The notes under the pieces were generated by a model. That model saw only the letters and a program-made list of their open reading frames with translations, was not told the origin of the DNA and searched no databases. From the NCBI RefSeq assembly GCF_003194565.2, contig NZ_QICH01000001.1:1-64000 (forward strand): a stretch of DNA of 64,000 bases, given 5' to 3'. The DNA is from Kangiella spongicola. Its GTDB lineage: Bacteria > Pseudomonadota > Gammaproteobacteria > Enterobacterales > Kangiellaceae. Shown here piece by piece: positions 29,287-38,198 of the stretch. How positions within the stretch are numbered: the first letter of the stretch is position 1; each line of letters opens with the position of its first letter. Both the position numbers and the translations under genes were made by a program.

Positions 29287-29700
29287 TCATTGCAGTTTTA
29301 AAAGCCACTGCTTAAAGCCATCGCTATTTAAGTAGCCACGAAGTCCTATTAAATAGATCACAACAAATAGTGAGCCGAAAAAGATTAGTGCGCCCCACAG
29401 TGAGAAGAAATCTTTTGTCAGTACCATCGTTGTTAAAGCTTGCAGCAATGCCACCACATAAATCAGGGCTCTTAACATGCCCCAAGCTTTACGCATTCTG
29501 CTGAGTAATACGACTTGAGCGAAGGCCAAAGTGCCAAACAAAGACCAGGTAGCAAAGGCGATTAGTACTTCTGCCCCAGTTTCTGTGTACATATTAAAAA
29601 GTGCCCAGCCAGACACCAACATTATGAGTAAGTTAATAATTAATACGTTTTTCACACCTGTCGGCATAGATACCTTTATATTTTCAATCTCAGAACTCAT
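29287..29700 (-). CDS. Small four-TM membrane protein, unknown
   Basis: I do not recognise the 137-residue product beyond its topology. Four hydrophobic helices are visible: VLIINLLIMLVSGWALFNM, EVLIAFATWSLFGTLAFAQV, ALIYVVALLQALTTMVLT and LWGALIFFGSLFVVIYLIGL. Only short charged loops separate them. It lies 34 bp downstream of gloA and is followed by a strong terminator, so it is probably the last gene of a gloA operon. Confidence 0.75.
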   Translation of the reverse strand: MSSEIENIKVSMPTGVKNVLIINLLIMLVSGWALFNMYTETGAEVLIAFATWSLFGTLAFAQVVLLSRMRKAWGMLRALIYVVALLQALTTMVLTKDFFSLWGALIFFGSLFVVIYLIGLRGYLNSDGFKQWLLKLQ

Positions 29701-29734
29701 AGTTTTATTCTCAAATAATGCTAACTTCTATGCA

Positions 29735-30127
29735 TTAAGCATTATGTTTATCTTCCAGTAATTCAATCTTGTAACCATCTGGATCTTCGACAAAAGCCAA
29801 TACCGTCGTGCCATGCTTCATCGGGCCAGGCTCACGAACGATAGTGCCGCCAGCCTCACGAATCTTTTCACAAGCAGCATAAACGTCATCCACCGCAATT
29901 GCTATATGACCGAACCCTTCGCCTTTCTCGTAGCTGTCGGTATCCCAGTTATGAGTCAACTCTAGCACAGTGTTGTCTTTTTCCTCACCGTAACCCAAGA
30001 AAGCTAGCGTAAAACGACCAGACTCATAGTCATGCTGACGCAATAGCTTCATGCCCATGATGTCGCGGTAAAACTTAATTGACTCGTCTAAGTTGCCAAC
30101 TCGTAGCATGGTATGTAGTAATCTCAT
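29735..30127 (-). CDS. gloA: Lactoylglutathione lyase (glyoxalase I)
   Basis: The 130-residue protein has two VOC half-domains. Metal ligands are in [12 protein letters not shown] (His5), VLELTHNW (Glu), [11 protein letters not shown] (His) and DGYKIELLE (Glu). The lack of long insertions fits the bacterial Ni2+/Co2+ type. It isomerises the methylglyoxal-glutathione hemithioacetal to S-lactoylglutathione. Confidence 0.95.
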   Translation of the reverse strand: MRLLHTMLRVGNLDESIKFYRDIMGMKLLRQHDYESGRFTLAFLGYGEEKDNTVLELTHNWDTDSYEKGEGFGHIAIAVDDVYAACEKIREAGGTIVREPGPMKHGTTVLAFVEDPDGYKIELLEDKHNA

Positions 30128-30313
30128 GATGTCTCCAGAAATGTTCTCTTACTAAACAGGGTTTAGTTACTGTATGGACTTGCGTATAATGTCGCGCCAT
30201 TAAACTAAATTAATAGTTTTAGGTAAACCCGTATTATCGGGCCATCTAACAAACACCTCAAATACATTGTGTTTTCGAGGTTTTACTGCTTAAAAGCATC
30301 GGCAGAGATATTT

Positions 30314-31354
30314 ATGCAAACATTGACCATAACTCGTCCAGACGACTGGCACATCCACCTTCGTTCTGGCGCAGCCCTGCAGCACACGGTAAAAGACGCT
30401 GCTAAGCAATTCGCCCGCGCTATCGTTATGCCAAACTTGGTTCCACCGGTGACTAACGTGGAGCAAGCGGACGAATACCGCCAGGCCATTATGCGCCACA
30501 CCACTGAGAGCATGGACTTTGAGCCATTAATGACCTTGTATTTAACCGACAATACAAGTCCAGAAGACATTATAGTCGCAGTCGACAGTGGCTTTGTTAA
30601 AGCATGCAAGCTCTACCCAGCAGGCGCTACCACGAATTCAGACTCTGGCTTAACCGATATTGAAAACGCTTACCCAGTCTTCGAAAAAATGGCTGAGCTT
30701 GGTATGCCACTATTGGTGCATGGCGAAGTTACCGACGCCGAGATTGATATTTTCGACCGCGAAAAAGTGTTTATCGAGACAAAACTCGCCCCCGTGGTCA
30801 AGCAATTTCCAAATCTTAAAGTCGTTTTAGAGCACATCACGACTCGAGACGCCGTCGAATTCGTTAACGAGCAAGGCCCAAACGTCGCGGCCACCATCAC
30901 TGCTCACCATTTATTGCGCAATCGTAATGACATGTTAGTTGGCGGTATCCGCCCACACCTATACTGTCTGCCGATTTTAAAGCGCCAAGAACACCAAGCC
31001 GCGCTTCTAGTGGCAGCGACCTCTGGTTCACCTAAATTCTTTTTAGGAACTGATAGCGCGCCACACGCCAAGAGTAAAAAAGAAGCCGCTTGTGGCTGTG
31101 CCGGTGTTTATACCGCTAATGCCGCCATTGAGCTTTACGCTGAAGCATTTGAAATGATGGACAAACTTGATCGACTCGAAGGCTTTGCAAGTTTTCATGG
31201 CCCAGATTTCTACGGTTTACCGCGCAACGAACAAAAAATCACCCTAGTTAAAGAAGAATGGCAAATGCCGAAACACTTAACCCTGGGCAATGATAAGCTG
31301 GTTCCGTTTTGCGCCGAAGATATGATTCAGTGGAAGCTAAAAGCTGACCAATAA
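30314..31354 (+). CDS. pyrC: Dihydroorotase
   Basis: The ATG at 30314 gives 346 residues (E. coli 348) starting [19 protein letters not shown]. An upstream in-frame ATG at 30269 adds 15 residues without family similarity. Zinc ligands are seen in WHIHLR, CKLYPAG (carbamylated Lys), [15 protein letters not shown] and GTDSAPH. It is class II dihydroorotase, closing carbamoyl-aspartate to dihydroorotate in pyrimidine synthesis. It is followed by rnt 14 bp later, as in Pseudomonas. Confidence 0.96.
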   Translation: MQTLTITRPDDWHIHLRSGAALQHTVKDAAKQFARAIVMPNLVPPVTNVEQADEYRQAIMRHTTESMDFEPLMTLYLTDNTSPEDIIVAVDSGFVKACKLYPAGATTNSDSGLTDIENAYPVFEKMAELGMPLLVHGEVTDAEIDIFDREKVFIETKLAPVVKQFPNLKVVLEHITTRDAVEFVNEQGPNVAATITAHHLLRNRNDMLVGGIRPHLYCLPILKRQEHQAALLVAATSGSPKFFLGTDSAPHAKSKKEAACGCAGVYTANAAIELYAEAFEMMDKLDRLEGFASFHGPDFYGLPRNEQKITLVKEEWQMPKHLTLGNDKLVPFCAEDMIQWKLKADQ

Positions 31355-31368
31355 GCTAAGGAATATTC

Positions 31369-32016
31369 ATGCTCAATTTGCCCCTTAACGCTCGATTCCG
31401 TGGCTTTTACCCTGTTGTGGTCGACGTCGAAACAGGCGGTTTTAACGCCCAAACTGACGCCTTACTCGAAATAGCAGCCGTCACGACTCGTTACAACGAC
31501 GAAGGCTTACTCGAAGTCTATAAAAGCTATCACTATAACGTCGAGCCGTTTGAAGGGGCGAACATCGAGCAACGAGCCTTGGAGTTTACCGGTATCGATC
31601 CCGAAAACCCGCTACGCAACGCAGTTGATGAAGGCGAAGCGCTAAAGTCTATTTTTAAAGAATTACGCAATGAACAAAAGGAAGCCGAATGCAACCGCTG
31701 TGTCTTAGTTGGCCATAACGCTTGGTTTGATCAAAGCTTTCTTAACGCCGCCGTCGAACGCGCCAATATTAAGCGCAACCCATTCCACCCTTTCACCAGT
31801 TTCGACACGGCATCACTTTCAGCCTTAATGTTGGGACACACAGTCCTTGCCCAAGCCTGTAAGCGCGCTGAGATTACTTTCAGCCAGAAAGAAGCTCACT
31901 CAGCACTATATGACGCCACTAAGACCGCAGAATTATTTTGCCATCTAGTTAACCGCGCCAACCTCGCGCAAGCGGATGAAAACTTCGTCGCAGAGCTTGA
32001 GGTCAAAGACGATTAA
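31369..32016 (+). CDS. rnt: Ribonuclease T
   Basis: The 215-residue DEDD exonuclease has Exo I VVDVETGGFNAQTDALLEIA, Exo II LVGHNAWFDQSFLNAA and Exo III EAHSALYDATKTAELFCHLV with the catalytic His and Asp. The ATG has AAGGAA 8 nt upstream. RNase T trims the 3' ends of tRNA and small stable RNAs. It lies directly after pyrC and is probably co-transcribed with it. Confidence 0.96.
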   Translation: MLNLPLNARFRGFYPVVVDVETGGFNAQTDALLEIAAVTTRYNDEGLLEVYKSYHYNVEPFEGANIEQRALEFTGIDPENPLRNAVDEGEALKSIFKELRNEQKEAECNRCVLVGHNAWFDQSFLNAAVERANIKRNPFHPFTSFDTASLSALMLGHTVLAQACKRAEITFSQKEAHSALYDATKTAELFCHLVNRANLAQADENFVAELEVKDD

Positions 32017-32041
32017 AAATGTCGTGTGTAGAGGTCCTGTG

Positions 32042-32290
32042 TTAGCGCTGGTATAAACAGCGCCCACACAACTCCTCACACGTTACCTCCAAGATCAAAG
32101 TCTTTACCAACTTTTTGAGCTGAGTTTGGCTACTAGTCTGCAACTCTTGATAGCTAATCAAGCCAGAATTGAACAATTCCTGTAAGCGACGGCCTTGCCA
32201 GCGTCGAACGACCTGCCCACTGCCCTGCTCGACCAACTCTAAATACGGCTGCCTTTTATCGAGCCAAGCATTAATGAGATAATTAATCAT
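32042..32290 (-). CDS. Small cysteine-containing protein behind a Fur-like box
   Basis: I do not recognise the 82-residue product. It starts MINYLINAWLDKRQPYLELV and ends with TCEELCGRCLYQR. Three cysteines in C-x3-C-x2-C spacing at the C-terminus could hold a metal or Fe-S site. The upstream region carries a perfect Fur-like palindrome at 32344-32360. It is convergent with rnt, 25 bp away. An iron-related role is inferred only from these two observations. Confidence 0.65.
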   Translation of the reverse strand: MINYLINAWLDKRQPYLELVEQGSGQVVRRWQGRRLQELFNSGLISYQELQTSSQTQLKKLVKTLILEVTCEELCGRCLYQR

Positions 32291-32343
32291 CTTACCTTTC
32301 CTTCAATCTATTATTGTTCGTATTGTATGAATTACACCCTTAA

Positions 32344-32360
32344 ATGAGAATAGTTCTCAT
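32344..32360. promoter_or_regulatory. Fur-box-like palindrome
   Basis: ATGAGAATAGTTCTCAT is a perfect 7-3-7 palindrome close to the Fur consensus (AATGATAAT-type). It lies 54 bp before the minus gene at 32042-32290 and 124 bp before the plus gene at 32484, so it could repress either under iron repletion. The minus gene is the likelier target. Confidence 0.65.
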
Positions 32361-32483
32361 GCGCATTAAAATCAAGAGTAATATCCTACAAATTTGTCAG
32401 TCGTCACAGATCAGAGTTAACAAGCCGCCTGCCATGTGATAGAACGTTAAAACTTCAATAATAAAATGGTTTAAAAAAACGCA

Positions 32484-33503
32484 ATGATGACCAAATTCCT
32501 TAAAGCTTTAGCATTAACGACTTTATTGACCGTCAGTTTCAGCAGCTTAGCCATGACTAAGACAGAGCGCCCATACGGGCTGGTAATTCATGGTGGCGCA
32601 GGAACCATCCTGAAAAAGAACATGACGCCAGAAACTGAAAAAGCCTACCGTGAAAAGCTCGATGAAGCCCTAGAAGCAGGCTACTCGGTATTAGAAAAAG
32701 GTGGCACCAGCGTCGAAGCAGTCAAAGCCGCAATCGTCATCATGGAAGACTCTCCTCTTTTTAACGCAGGTAAAGGTGCGGTTTTTACGCATGAAGGCCT
32801 CAATGAACTCGACGCATCCATTATGTATAGCGATGACTTATCCGCAGGAGCGGTTGCGGGCGTGAGCCACATCAAAAACCCTATACTGCTCGCCGATAAA
32901 GTCAGAACCGACTCGGTCCATGTCATGATGGCACGCGAAGGTGCTGAAGCATTTGCCAAAGAGCAAGGCTTTGAGCTAGTCGATACGAAATACTTCTTCA
33001 CGCAACGCCGCTGGGATCAACTACAAAAAGTCCTAAAACACACTCCTGAAAAACCTGAGCTCTCTGAAGACGAAGCTAAAAACTCCAAGTTCGGCACAGT
33101 CGGCGCGGTCGCTTTGGACAAAAACGGTAATATTGCCGCCGCAACCTCAACAGGAGGCATGACCAATAAACGCTACGGCAGAGTCGGCGACACCCCGATA
33201 ATTGGCGCAGGAACCTACGCCGACAAAAACTGTGGCGTCTCAGCCACTGGCCACGGTGAATACTTCATTCGTGCAGCTGTAACTCACGACATTTGTGCTC
33301 GCGTAAAATACAAGCGCCAAGGGATTCAGCAGTCCGCAGACGAAGTGATTCATCAAAAACTTGTCGAAATGGGCGGTGACGGCGGCGTTATTGGTTTAGA
33401 CGCAGGCGCCAATATTATGGCCAGTTTTAACACCGAAGGCATGTACCACGGCTGGAAAACCAGCAACGGACAATCGGCAGTAAAAATATACAAAGGTGAA
33501 TAA
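32484..33503 (+). CDS. Secreted isoaspartyl peptidase/L-asparaginase (Ntn hydrolase)
   Basis: The 339-residue protein begins with a signal peptide (MMTKFLKALALTTLLTVSFS, SLAM). The plant-type asparaginase fold is marked by YGLVIHGGAGTILKKNM, NAGKGAVFTHEGLNELDASI and the autocleavage site FGTVGAVALDKNGNIAAATS. The catalytic Thr is about residue 205. The beta subunit continues with GGMTNKRYGRVGDTPIIGAG. The family cleaves beta-aspartyl dipeptides and asparagine after self-processing into alpha and beta chains. A periplasmic location is inferred. It is followed 13 bp later by a lipoprotein gene. Confidence 0.92.
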   Translation: MMTKFLKALALTTLLTVSFSSLAMTKTERPYGLVIHGGAGTILKKNMTPETEKAYREKLDEALEAGYSVLEKGGTSVEAVKAAIVIMEDSPLFNAGKGAVFTHEGLNELDASIMYSDDLSAGAVAGVSHIKNPILLADKVRTDSVHVMMAREGAEAFAKEQGFELVDTKYFFTQRRWDQLQKVLKHTPEKPELSEDEAKNSKFGTVGAVALDKNGNIAAATSTGGMTNKRYGRVGDTPIIGAGTYADKNCGVSATGHGEYFIRAAVTHDICARVKYKRQGIQQSADEVIHQKLVEMGGDGGVIGLDAGANIMASFNTEGMYHGWKTSNGQSAVKIYKGE

Positions 33504-33516
33504 CGGGTAATTAACT

Positions 33517-33987
33517 ATGACAACAGTAAAGCACCTTTTAAAAGTATCTCTAGTAGCGGTAGCGCTTAGCGCGCTATTCGCCTGCTCCGATGATACAGCT
33601 CCTAAAAAGACAAACCAGACACAGCCTCAAGAAACGAAAACCCAGCAACAAACCGAAGATTCACAAGAGATCTTTAATAGCCCGACAGACGCCCAACAGC
33701 CTGAAACTCAAGATTCGCCAGAAATAAAGAAAGGGCTTTACGTGTATTATCAAGACAAAGCCACCTTCACCGACTGTAGCAACAACCTAAGCTACCCCGT
33801 CGCTAAAGAGGGCAACTTCTACGAACTTGAAGCGACCTATATCGCCCTAAAAGATCAGCCTCAGCAGAAACTCTTGTTTGAAGTAAAAGGCGACTACGCC
33901 ATGCGTCCTCCGGAGCAAGGCGACGACGTTGATATGTTAATCCCAACAGAACTATTAGGCGTTGTGCACAAAGAAAACTGCCCTTAA
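33517..33987 (+). CDS. Lipoprotein with NlpE C-terminal-like domain
   Basis: The 156-residue protein has a type II signal peptide ending in the lipobox LFAC (Cys23). A Gln/Thr/Glu-rich linker follows at about 27-70, then a compact domain with KGLYVYYQDKATFTDCSNNL and YELEATYIALKDQPQQ and a final Cys. The domain resembles the OB-like C-terminal region of NlpE-type lipoproteins, and the two Cys residues may form a disulfide. An inner or outer membrane anchor cannot be decided. It is in an operon with the isoaspartyl peptidase. Confidence 0.75.
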   Translation: MTTVKHLLKVSLVAVALSALFACSDDTAPKKTNQTQPQETKTQQQTEDSQEIFNSPTDAQQPETQDSPEIKKGLYVYYQDKATFTDCSNNLSYPVAKEGNFYELEATYIALKDQPQQKLLFEVKGDYAMRPPEQGDDVDMLIPTELLGVVHKENCP

Positions 33988-33996
33988 ATGTGGAGA

Positions 33997-34024
33997 CACC
34001 TCAACTCAGTGAAGAGTTGGGGTG
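33997..34024 (+). terminator. Hairpin after the peptidase-lipoprotein pair
   Basis: CACCTCAACTC and GAGTTGGGGTG form an 11-bp stem with one G-U pair and a 6-nt loop, starting 10 bp after the lipoprotein stop. No U tract follows, so it may be a 3' stabilising hairpin rather than an intrinsic terminator. Confidence 0.5.
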
Positions 34025-34182
34025 CACTTGCGATCTCCAATAATGATAAATTATGCAGAACATCGTACTGCACAACCCGCCTACCCTTCTTTGTGCTTGT
34101 AATACATTACCTTTCAAGGTTTCAGATGAAGCTCTAAATTCCTTTCAATATTAACAAGCTAAATTGCGCACCTACACATCCC

Positions 34183-34677
34183 TTATATATTCTCAACAAT
34201 AAACTCATGAAACCCTTCTGTCTCGGGTGGCTCGAGCTTTTTACACTGCTTTATATTTAAGCGACGAAACAACCCTTCCCAAAAACTTAACGCTTGTGAG
34301 TCTTTCTCATAAACAGCCACATGCCACTCTCCTTGCTGAGCTAACATAAGTTTTTCAATTACCTCTTGAGCTACACCACAGTTTCTATACTTAGGTAATA
34401 TAAAGACATCGGATAACTCAGGCATTTCCTTCCCCTCTATCTCCGTTGGCTCAACAGTTGCAAAACCAGCAATAGCATCATTGGACAAAACCATGTAAGC
34501 AGCGCATGAGTCATGGCCGCTAAGCACTTCTTCAAGGTAATCCTCATCAATGTCAAAACGCCCGTTCTCATTCACATCGTCAAAATCAAACGAACTTTGA
34601 TGATACTGATAGAATTGCCAAAGCATACTAAATGCGGTTAGATCGTGCTTATTTGCTTTACACACAGAGATATTCAA
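34183..34677 (-). CDS. GNAT-family N-acetyltransferase
   Basis: The 164-residue protein shows a GNAT fold. It has an N-terminal helix pair, the strand AGFATVEPTE, and motif A with LSDVFILPKYRNCGVAQEVI (the R-x-x-G-x-A acetyl-CoA loop). Later comes WHVAVYEKDSQALSFWEGLF, the usual NxxAxxFYxxxGF-type segment. The start is probably a TTG with AGGA 6-7 nt upstream. The substrate is unknown. It precedes the T6SS module on the opposite strand. Confidence 0.85.
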   Translation of the reverse strand: MNISVCKANKHDLTAFSMLWQFYQYHQSSFDFDDVNENGRFDIDEDYLEEVLSGHDSCAAYMVLSNDAIAGFATVEPTEIEGKEMPELSDVFILPKYRNCGVAQEVIEKLMLAQQGEWHVAVYEKDSQALSFWEGLFRRLNIKQCKKLEPPETEGFHEFIVENI

Positions 34678-34709
34678 ACCTTTTCCTGACTTTTTATTTA
34701 TTAAGTTTA

Positions 34710-34904
34710 TTAAGATACTTTAAATAACATAAATTGAAGTTTCCTTACGCCCCAAGTATAGATAGCCTCAAAGTATGGAAGCACAAGACTAACAAGGATA
34801 AAAACCAAAATAGGCACAGCAATGTGAAACACCTTGCCAGATATTACAGCTATTTTGTCCTTGATAACTAACTTATAGTCAGCCTTTGTATATTTGATAG
34901 TCAA
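34710..34904 (-). CDS. Possible small single-TM protein
   Basis: The 64-residue ORF has one strong TM helix (FHIAVPILVFILVSLVLPYF) flanked by a basic N-terminus and a short aromatic tail. The start is probably a TTG with a weak RBS. It ends 32 bp before the GNAT gene and could be co-transcribed with it. Hydrophobicity supports a real protein, but I know no family. Confidence 0.45.
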   Translation of the reverse strand: MTIKYTKADYKLVIKDKIAVISGKVFHIAVPILVFILVSLVLPYFEAIYTWGVRKLQFMLFKVS

Positions 34905-34953
34905 CTCGATAATGATAGCCTTCCTTAAGTAACTAACATTGCAGCTCTTCCAT

Positions 34954-34969
34954 TGTGACCTTGATCACA
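34954..34969. promoter_or_regulatory. Consensus CRP-binding site upstream of vgrG
   Basis: TGTGACCTTGATCACA has both consensus half-sites of the cAMP receptor protein, TGTGA-N6-TCACA, with no mismatch. It lies 121 bp before the vgrG ATG and about 50 bp before the minus-strand small ORF. A CRP or Vfr homologue would be needed. None is in the window. Confidence 0.75.
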
Positions 34970-35090
34970 AAACATAAAAACATCTGATATTTTTTGCAGA
35001 TTATTCTAAACATCTATTAGAATAGCGCATATCAAGATCTATAGCATTTAAAATACAAATAAAAAAAGCTAAGCACGGAAGGAACGCGCG

Positions 35091-37205
35091 ATGGGAATAT
35101 TTGAGACATACACACAAGGAAACCGTTTACTGCAAATCGACAGCCCGTTGGGTGGCAATACGCTGTTGCTGACCAAGATTGAGGGCAGCGATTCGTTATC
35201 GAGTCCGTTTGAGTTTACCCTCACCTGTCTGTCTGAAGAGCCGAGTTTGCCAGCCCAAGAGTTGGTGGGTCAGGCGCTTGATTTTGGCTTTGAGCTGAAC
35301 AATGGCGCGACGCGCTATTTCAACGGTTATGTCAGTCGTCTCGTCAGCCTCGGAACCGCCTCAGAGTTTCTTTATCGCTATCAGCTCACCATCGTGCCAA
35401 AGCTGTGGTTCTTAAGTCGTAAAGTCAATTTACGCATCTTTCAGCACCAAACCTTGCCACAAATCGTTGAGCAGTTATTGGGTGAGCACGAGGTGGTGTT
35501 CGAAAACCGCCTCACAGCTACCTACAACCGCCACGATTATTGCGTGCAATACCGCGAAAGCGACCTCGCTTTCATCAGTCGCTTGCTGGAAGAAAGCGGT
35601 ATCTTCTATTACTTCGAGCACAACCAAGGTGAGCACAAGCTTATCTTAGCCGACAATAAATCGAGTTATCCTGCCTGCGCCCAGCCATTGGTGGCACAAA
35701 GCTACGGCAGTTTGGATGACGAGCATATTCACGACTGGCAGAAGGAAGTGGTCTTCCCGCACGGCCAGTACAGCGCACGCAGCTACAACTTCGAAAGCCC
35801 TAACGATGACCTTGGCACCAACAGTCAGGCGCAAAGTGGCTTCCCCAACATTGAGCCCTATGAAATCTACGACTACCCGGGCGAGTATTACGATTCCGGT
35901 ACCGGTGAGCCTGAAGCACAGGTCAGAATGCAGGAGACCGAGCAGTATCATGAAGTAGTCAAGGCCAGCAGTAGTTGTCGCGGCTTATCCGTCGGTGGCA
36001 CTTTCACCGTCAGTATCCATGACGACCGCGCCGAGATGGGGCAAAGCTACCTCATCACCGCGATGAACTATACGGCTGAGGACGACACTTATCTCAACAA
36101 CGATGACCCTAAACAGGAAATCAGCAACCGCTTCACCTGCATCCCTAAAGCGGTACAGTTCCGCCCCACACGTCGCCATCAAAAGCCGAGCGTCAAAGGG
36201 GTGCAAAGCGCCATCGTGACGGGCCCTAAAGGCGAAGAGATTTACACCGACGAGTACGGACGAGTCAAAGTCCAGTTCCACTGGGACCGCGAAGGTCAGC
36301 ATGATGAAAATAGCTCCTGCTGGGTACGCGTCTCACAGCAATGGGCAGGTGCCGGTTTTGGTGGCATCAATATCCCGCGTATTGGCCACGAAGTGCTTAT
36401 CGAGTTTGAGGACGGAGACCCCGACCGTCCCATCATCACGGGGCGCGTCTACAACGGCAATAACCCCGTGCCCTATAACCTGCCGAGCAACAAAACCCAA
36501 AGCGGTTGGATGTCGCGCTCGACGCCCGAAGGCAGTGTCGACAACTGCAACCAAATCCGCTTTGAAGACCGCAAAGGGGCCGAGCAGTTATTGATTCATG
36601 CGGAGAAGAATCAGGACATCGAAGTTGAAAATGACGAAAGCCACTGGGTGGGTAACAACCGTAGCAAAGTCATCGACAATGACGAAACCAGCCACATCAA
36701 GCATGACCGCAAGAAAACGGTCAGCAACGATGAAACGGTTGAGATAGGCAACGACCGTAAGACCAAAATTGGCAACGACGTCGAACTCAAGGTCGGTCGC
36801 AACTCACAGGTGGAAATCACCAAAGACCTGCTCGAAAACGTCAACAACCACCGCAAGGAATACACCTATGCTAACCACTGGGAAGAAGTCGGTGGGCATT
36901 ATGAACACAAAGTTAAAGGCAAGTATGACCTTGAAGTAGTCGAGAAAATCACTACTAAAACTGGCGTACATAAAATCGAAGTCAAAGACAAAATCACCAT
37001 CGCCGTCAACGGTGGCCATATTATCTTAGACGATAAAGGCATCACCATCGAAGGCAAAAACGTCGACTTAAAAGGCGCTAAAATCGACTTCTCTAAAGCT
37101 AATCCATCGAATAGTCTGAATCTTTCTGGTGACTTTAACGAAGGACATCCTTTCACCGAAGAGTGTATGGGCGGTAACTGCCCTATTTGTGCCAAAAAAG
37201 GGTAA
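35091..37205 (+). CDS. vgrG: Type VI secretion spike protein VgrG (TssI)
   Basis: The 704-residue protein has the gp27-like part (1-340), containing SRLLEESGIFYYFEHNQGEH. The gp5-like OB region (about 370-470) has YTDEYGRVKVQFHWDREG, CWVRVSQQWAGAGFGG and HEVLIEFEDGDPDRPIITGR. A long beta-helix needle follows at about 505-690, built of short repeats such as NDETVEIGNDRKTKIGND. The C-terminal tail contains MGGNCPICAKKG, a short cysteine motif and not an enzymatic extension. VgrG trimers cap the Hcp tube and carry effectors. The gene looks richer in GC than the genes after 43 kb. No core tss genes are in the window, so it is an orphan vgrG island. Confidence 0.96.
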   Translation: MGIFETYTQGNRLLQIDSPLGGNTLLLTKIEGSDSLSSPFEFTLTCLSEEPSLPAQELVGQALDFGFELNNGATRYFNGYVSRLVSLGTASEFLYRYQLTIVPKLWFLSRKVNLRIFQHQTLPQIVEQLLGEHEVVFENRLTATYNRHDYCVQYRESDLAFISRLLEESGIFYYFEHNQGEHKLILADNKSSYPACAQPLVAQSYGSLDDEHIHDWQKEVVFPHGQYSARSYNFESPNDDLGTNSQAQSGFPNIEPYEIYDYPGEYYDSGTGEPEAQVRMQETEQYHEVVKASSSCRGLSVGGTFTVSIHDDRAEMGQSYLITAMNYTAEDDTYLNNDDPKQEISNRFTCIPKAVQFRPTRRHQKPSVKGVQSAIVTGPKGEEIYTDEYGRVKVQFHWDREGQHDENSSCWVRVSQQWAGAGFGGINIPRIGHEVLIEFEDGDPDRPIITGRVYNGNNPVPYNLPSNKTQSGWMSRSTPEGSVDNCNQIRFEDRKGAEQLLIHAEKNQDIEVENDESHWVGNNRSKVIDNDETSHIKHDRKKTVSNDETVEIGNDRKTKIGNDVELKVGRNSQVEITKDLLENVNNHRKEYTYANHWEEVGGHYEHKVKGKYDLEVVEKITTKTGVHKIEVKDKITIAVNGGHIILDDKGITIEGKNVDLKGAKIDFSKANPSNSLNLSGDFNEGHPFTEECMGGNCPICAKKG

Positions 37206-37208
37206 ACC

Positions 37209-38198
37209 ATGAGTTACTTAGAAATAGAGCTCTTGGAGAGCCAAGACATCAGCGATGTGCTGGATGAAAAATCTAAGACTTACTTGCTGTTAGACGCACT
37301 AGCTGTTGAGCGTTGGGCATTTGTACCCTTATCGCCAGACAGCTTGGAGATCCCTGAAAATAAAGAGTTCAGCGATATCTTAAAAGAGCAGGACTCTTTT
37401 ATAAAGCTCAACTGGTTATGGGAGGATACTGAATGGAACTCTCACTATCGACATGGTCCTTGTTTAGTTGAACTAGACGCGAACTCTCCTTTAATCGAGT
37501 ATTACAAAAACACCTTAGCTCAACACGAATTTGGGATCTTAATCCAAAGCCAGCATTCAACAGACAACTTAATAAAACACCTGCAAAGTATACTTAGAGT
37601 TTCTATCGAGGGGCGTGGTGTCGTCTACTTTCAGTTACATACACCGAAAAGCCTAGCCAGTTTATTTGATGCTTTTGAGGCTGAGAAAATGCAACAGCTT
37701 CTTGGCCCAATCGAATGCTTAGTATGGCGCCAAAACACCGGCAAAGCCCATCAATGGTTTAGCTACCACCAAACATCGGATGATATCAAACCAGCTCAAG
37801 AGCTTGGATGGTTTAAAATTACGTCAGATGAAATGCAAAGCATCGACCACGACGCCCTGCTTCACTTTAGAAAAAGTCTTATCAACGATGCCCTATATTA
37901 TCGAGAGCAAGGTTATTTTGAACGTCAACCAACGATGCACTTACAAAAACAATCCGACAAAGACATTCGTGAAACCGTTTATCGGTTGCTAGACGAGGCA
38001 GAGCGCTACCAAGTAACTGATATCAAACTAAAGCAACGCTGGGTTGAGTTACATCTTTATTATCAAGACTTTGTACAAAAACCTGATATTCAAGAGTTAT
38101 TACAAGATGTAGAGCAACATCAAAATAAACGCATAAAAAGAGTCAACTACTTAATTACAGAAGCATTGGAAAAAGACACCGCAGGAGAAGCACCATGA
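37209..38198 (+). CDS. DUF4123 T6SS effector adaptor (Tap/TEC-like)
   Basis: The 329-residue protein starts 3 bp after vgrG. The DUF4123 domain occupies residues about 25-155, with KTYLLLDALAVERWAFVPLS, WNSHYRHGPCLVELDANSPL and GRGVVYFQLHTPKSLASLFD. DUF4123 proteins act as chaperones that load a specific effector onto the cognate VgrG. The V. cholerae counterpart for VasX is VasW. The start of the next gene overlaps its end by 4 bp (ATGA), so adaptor and effector are coupled. The C-terminal helical half (about 200-329) probably binds the effector. Confidence 0.88.
   Translation: MSYLEIELLESQDISDVLDEKSKTYLLLDALAVERWAFVPLSPDSLEIPENKEFSDILKEQDSFIKLNWLWEDTEWNSHYRHGPCLVELDANSPLIEYYKNTLAQHEFGILIQSQHSTDNLIKHLQSILRVSIEGRGVVYFQLHTPKSLASLFDAFEAEKMQQLLGPIECLVWRQNTGKAHQWFSYHQTSDDIKPAQELGWFKITSDEMQSIDHDALLHFRKSLINDALYYREQGYFERQPTMHLQKQSDKDIRETVYRLLDEAERYQVTDIKLKQRWVELHLYYQDFVQKPDIQELLQDVEQHQNKRIKRVNYLITEALEKDTAGEAP

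Noticed and set aside
35646-37210. Several antisense ORFs across vgrG
   Set aside because: They come from the GC-rich codon pattern of vgrG. None has an RBS or family signature.
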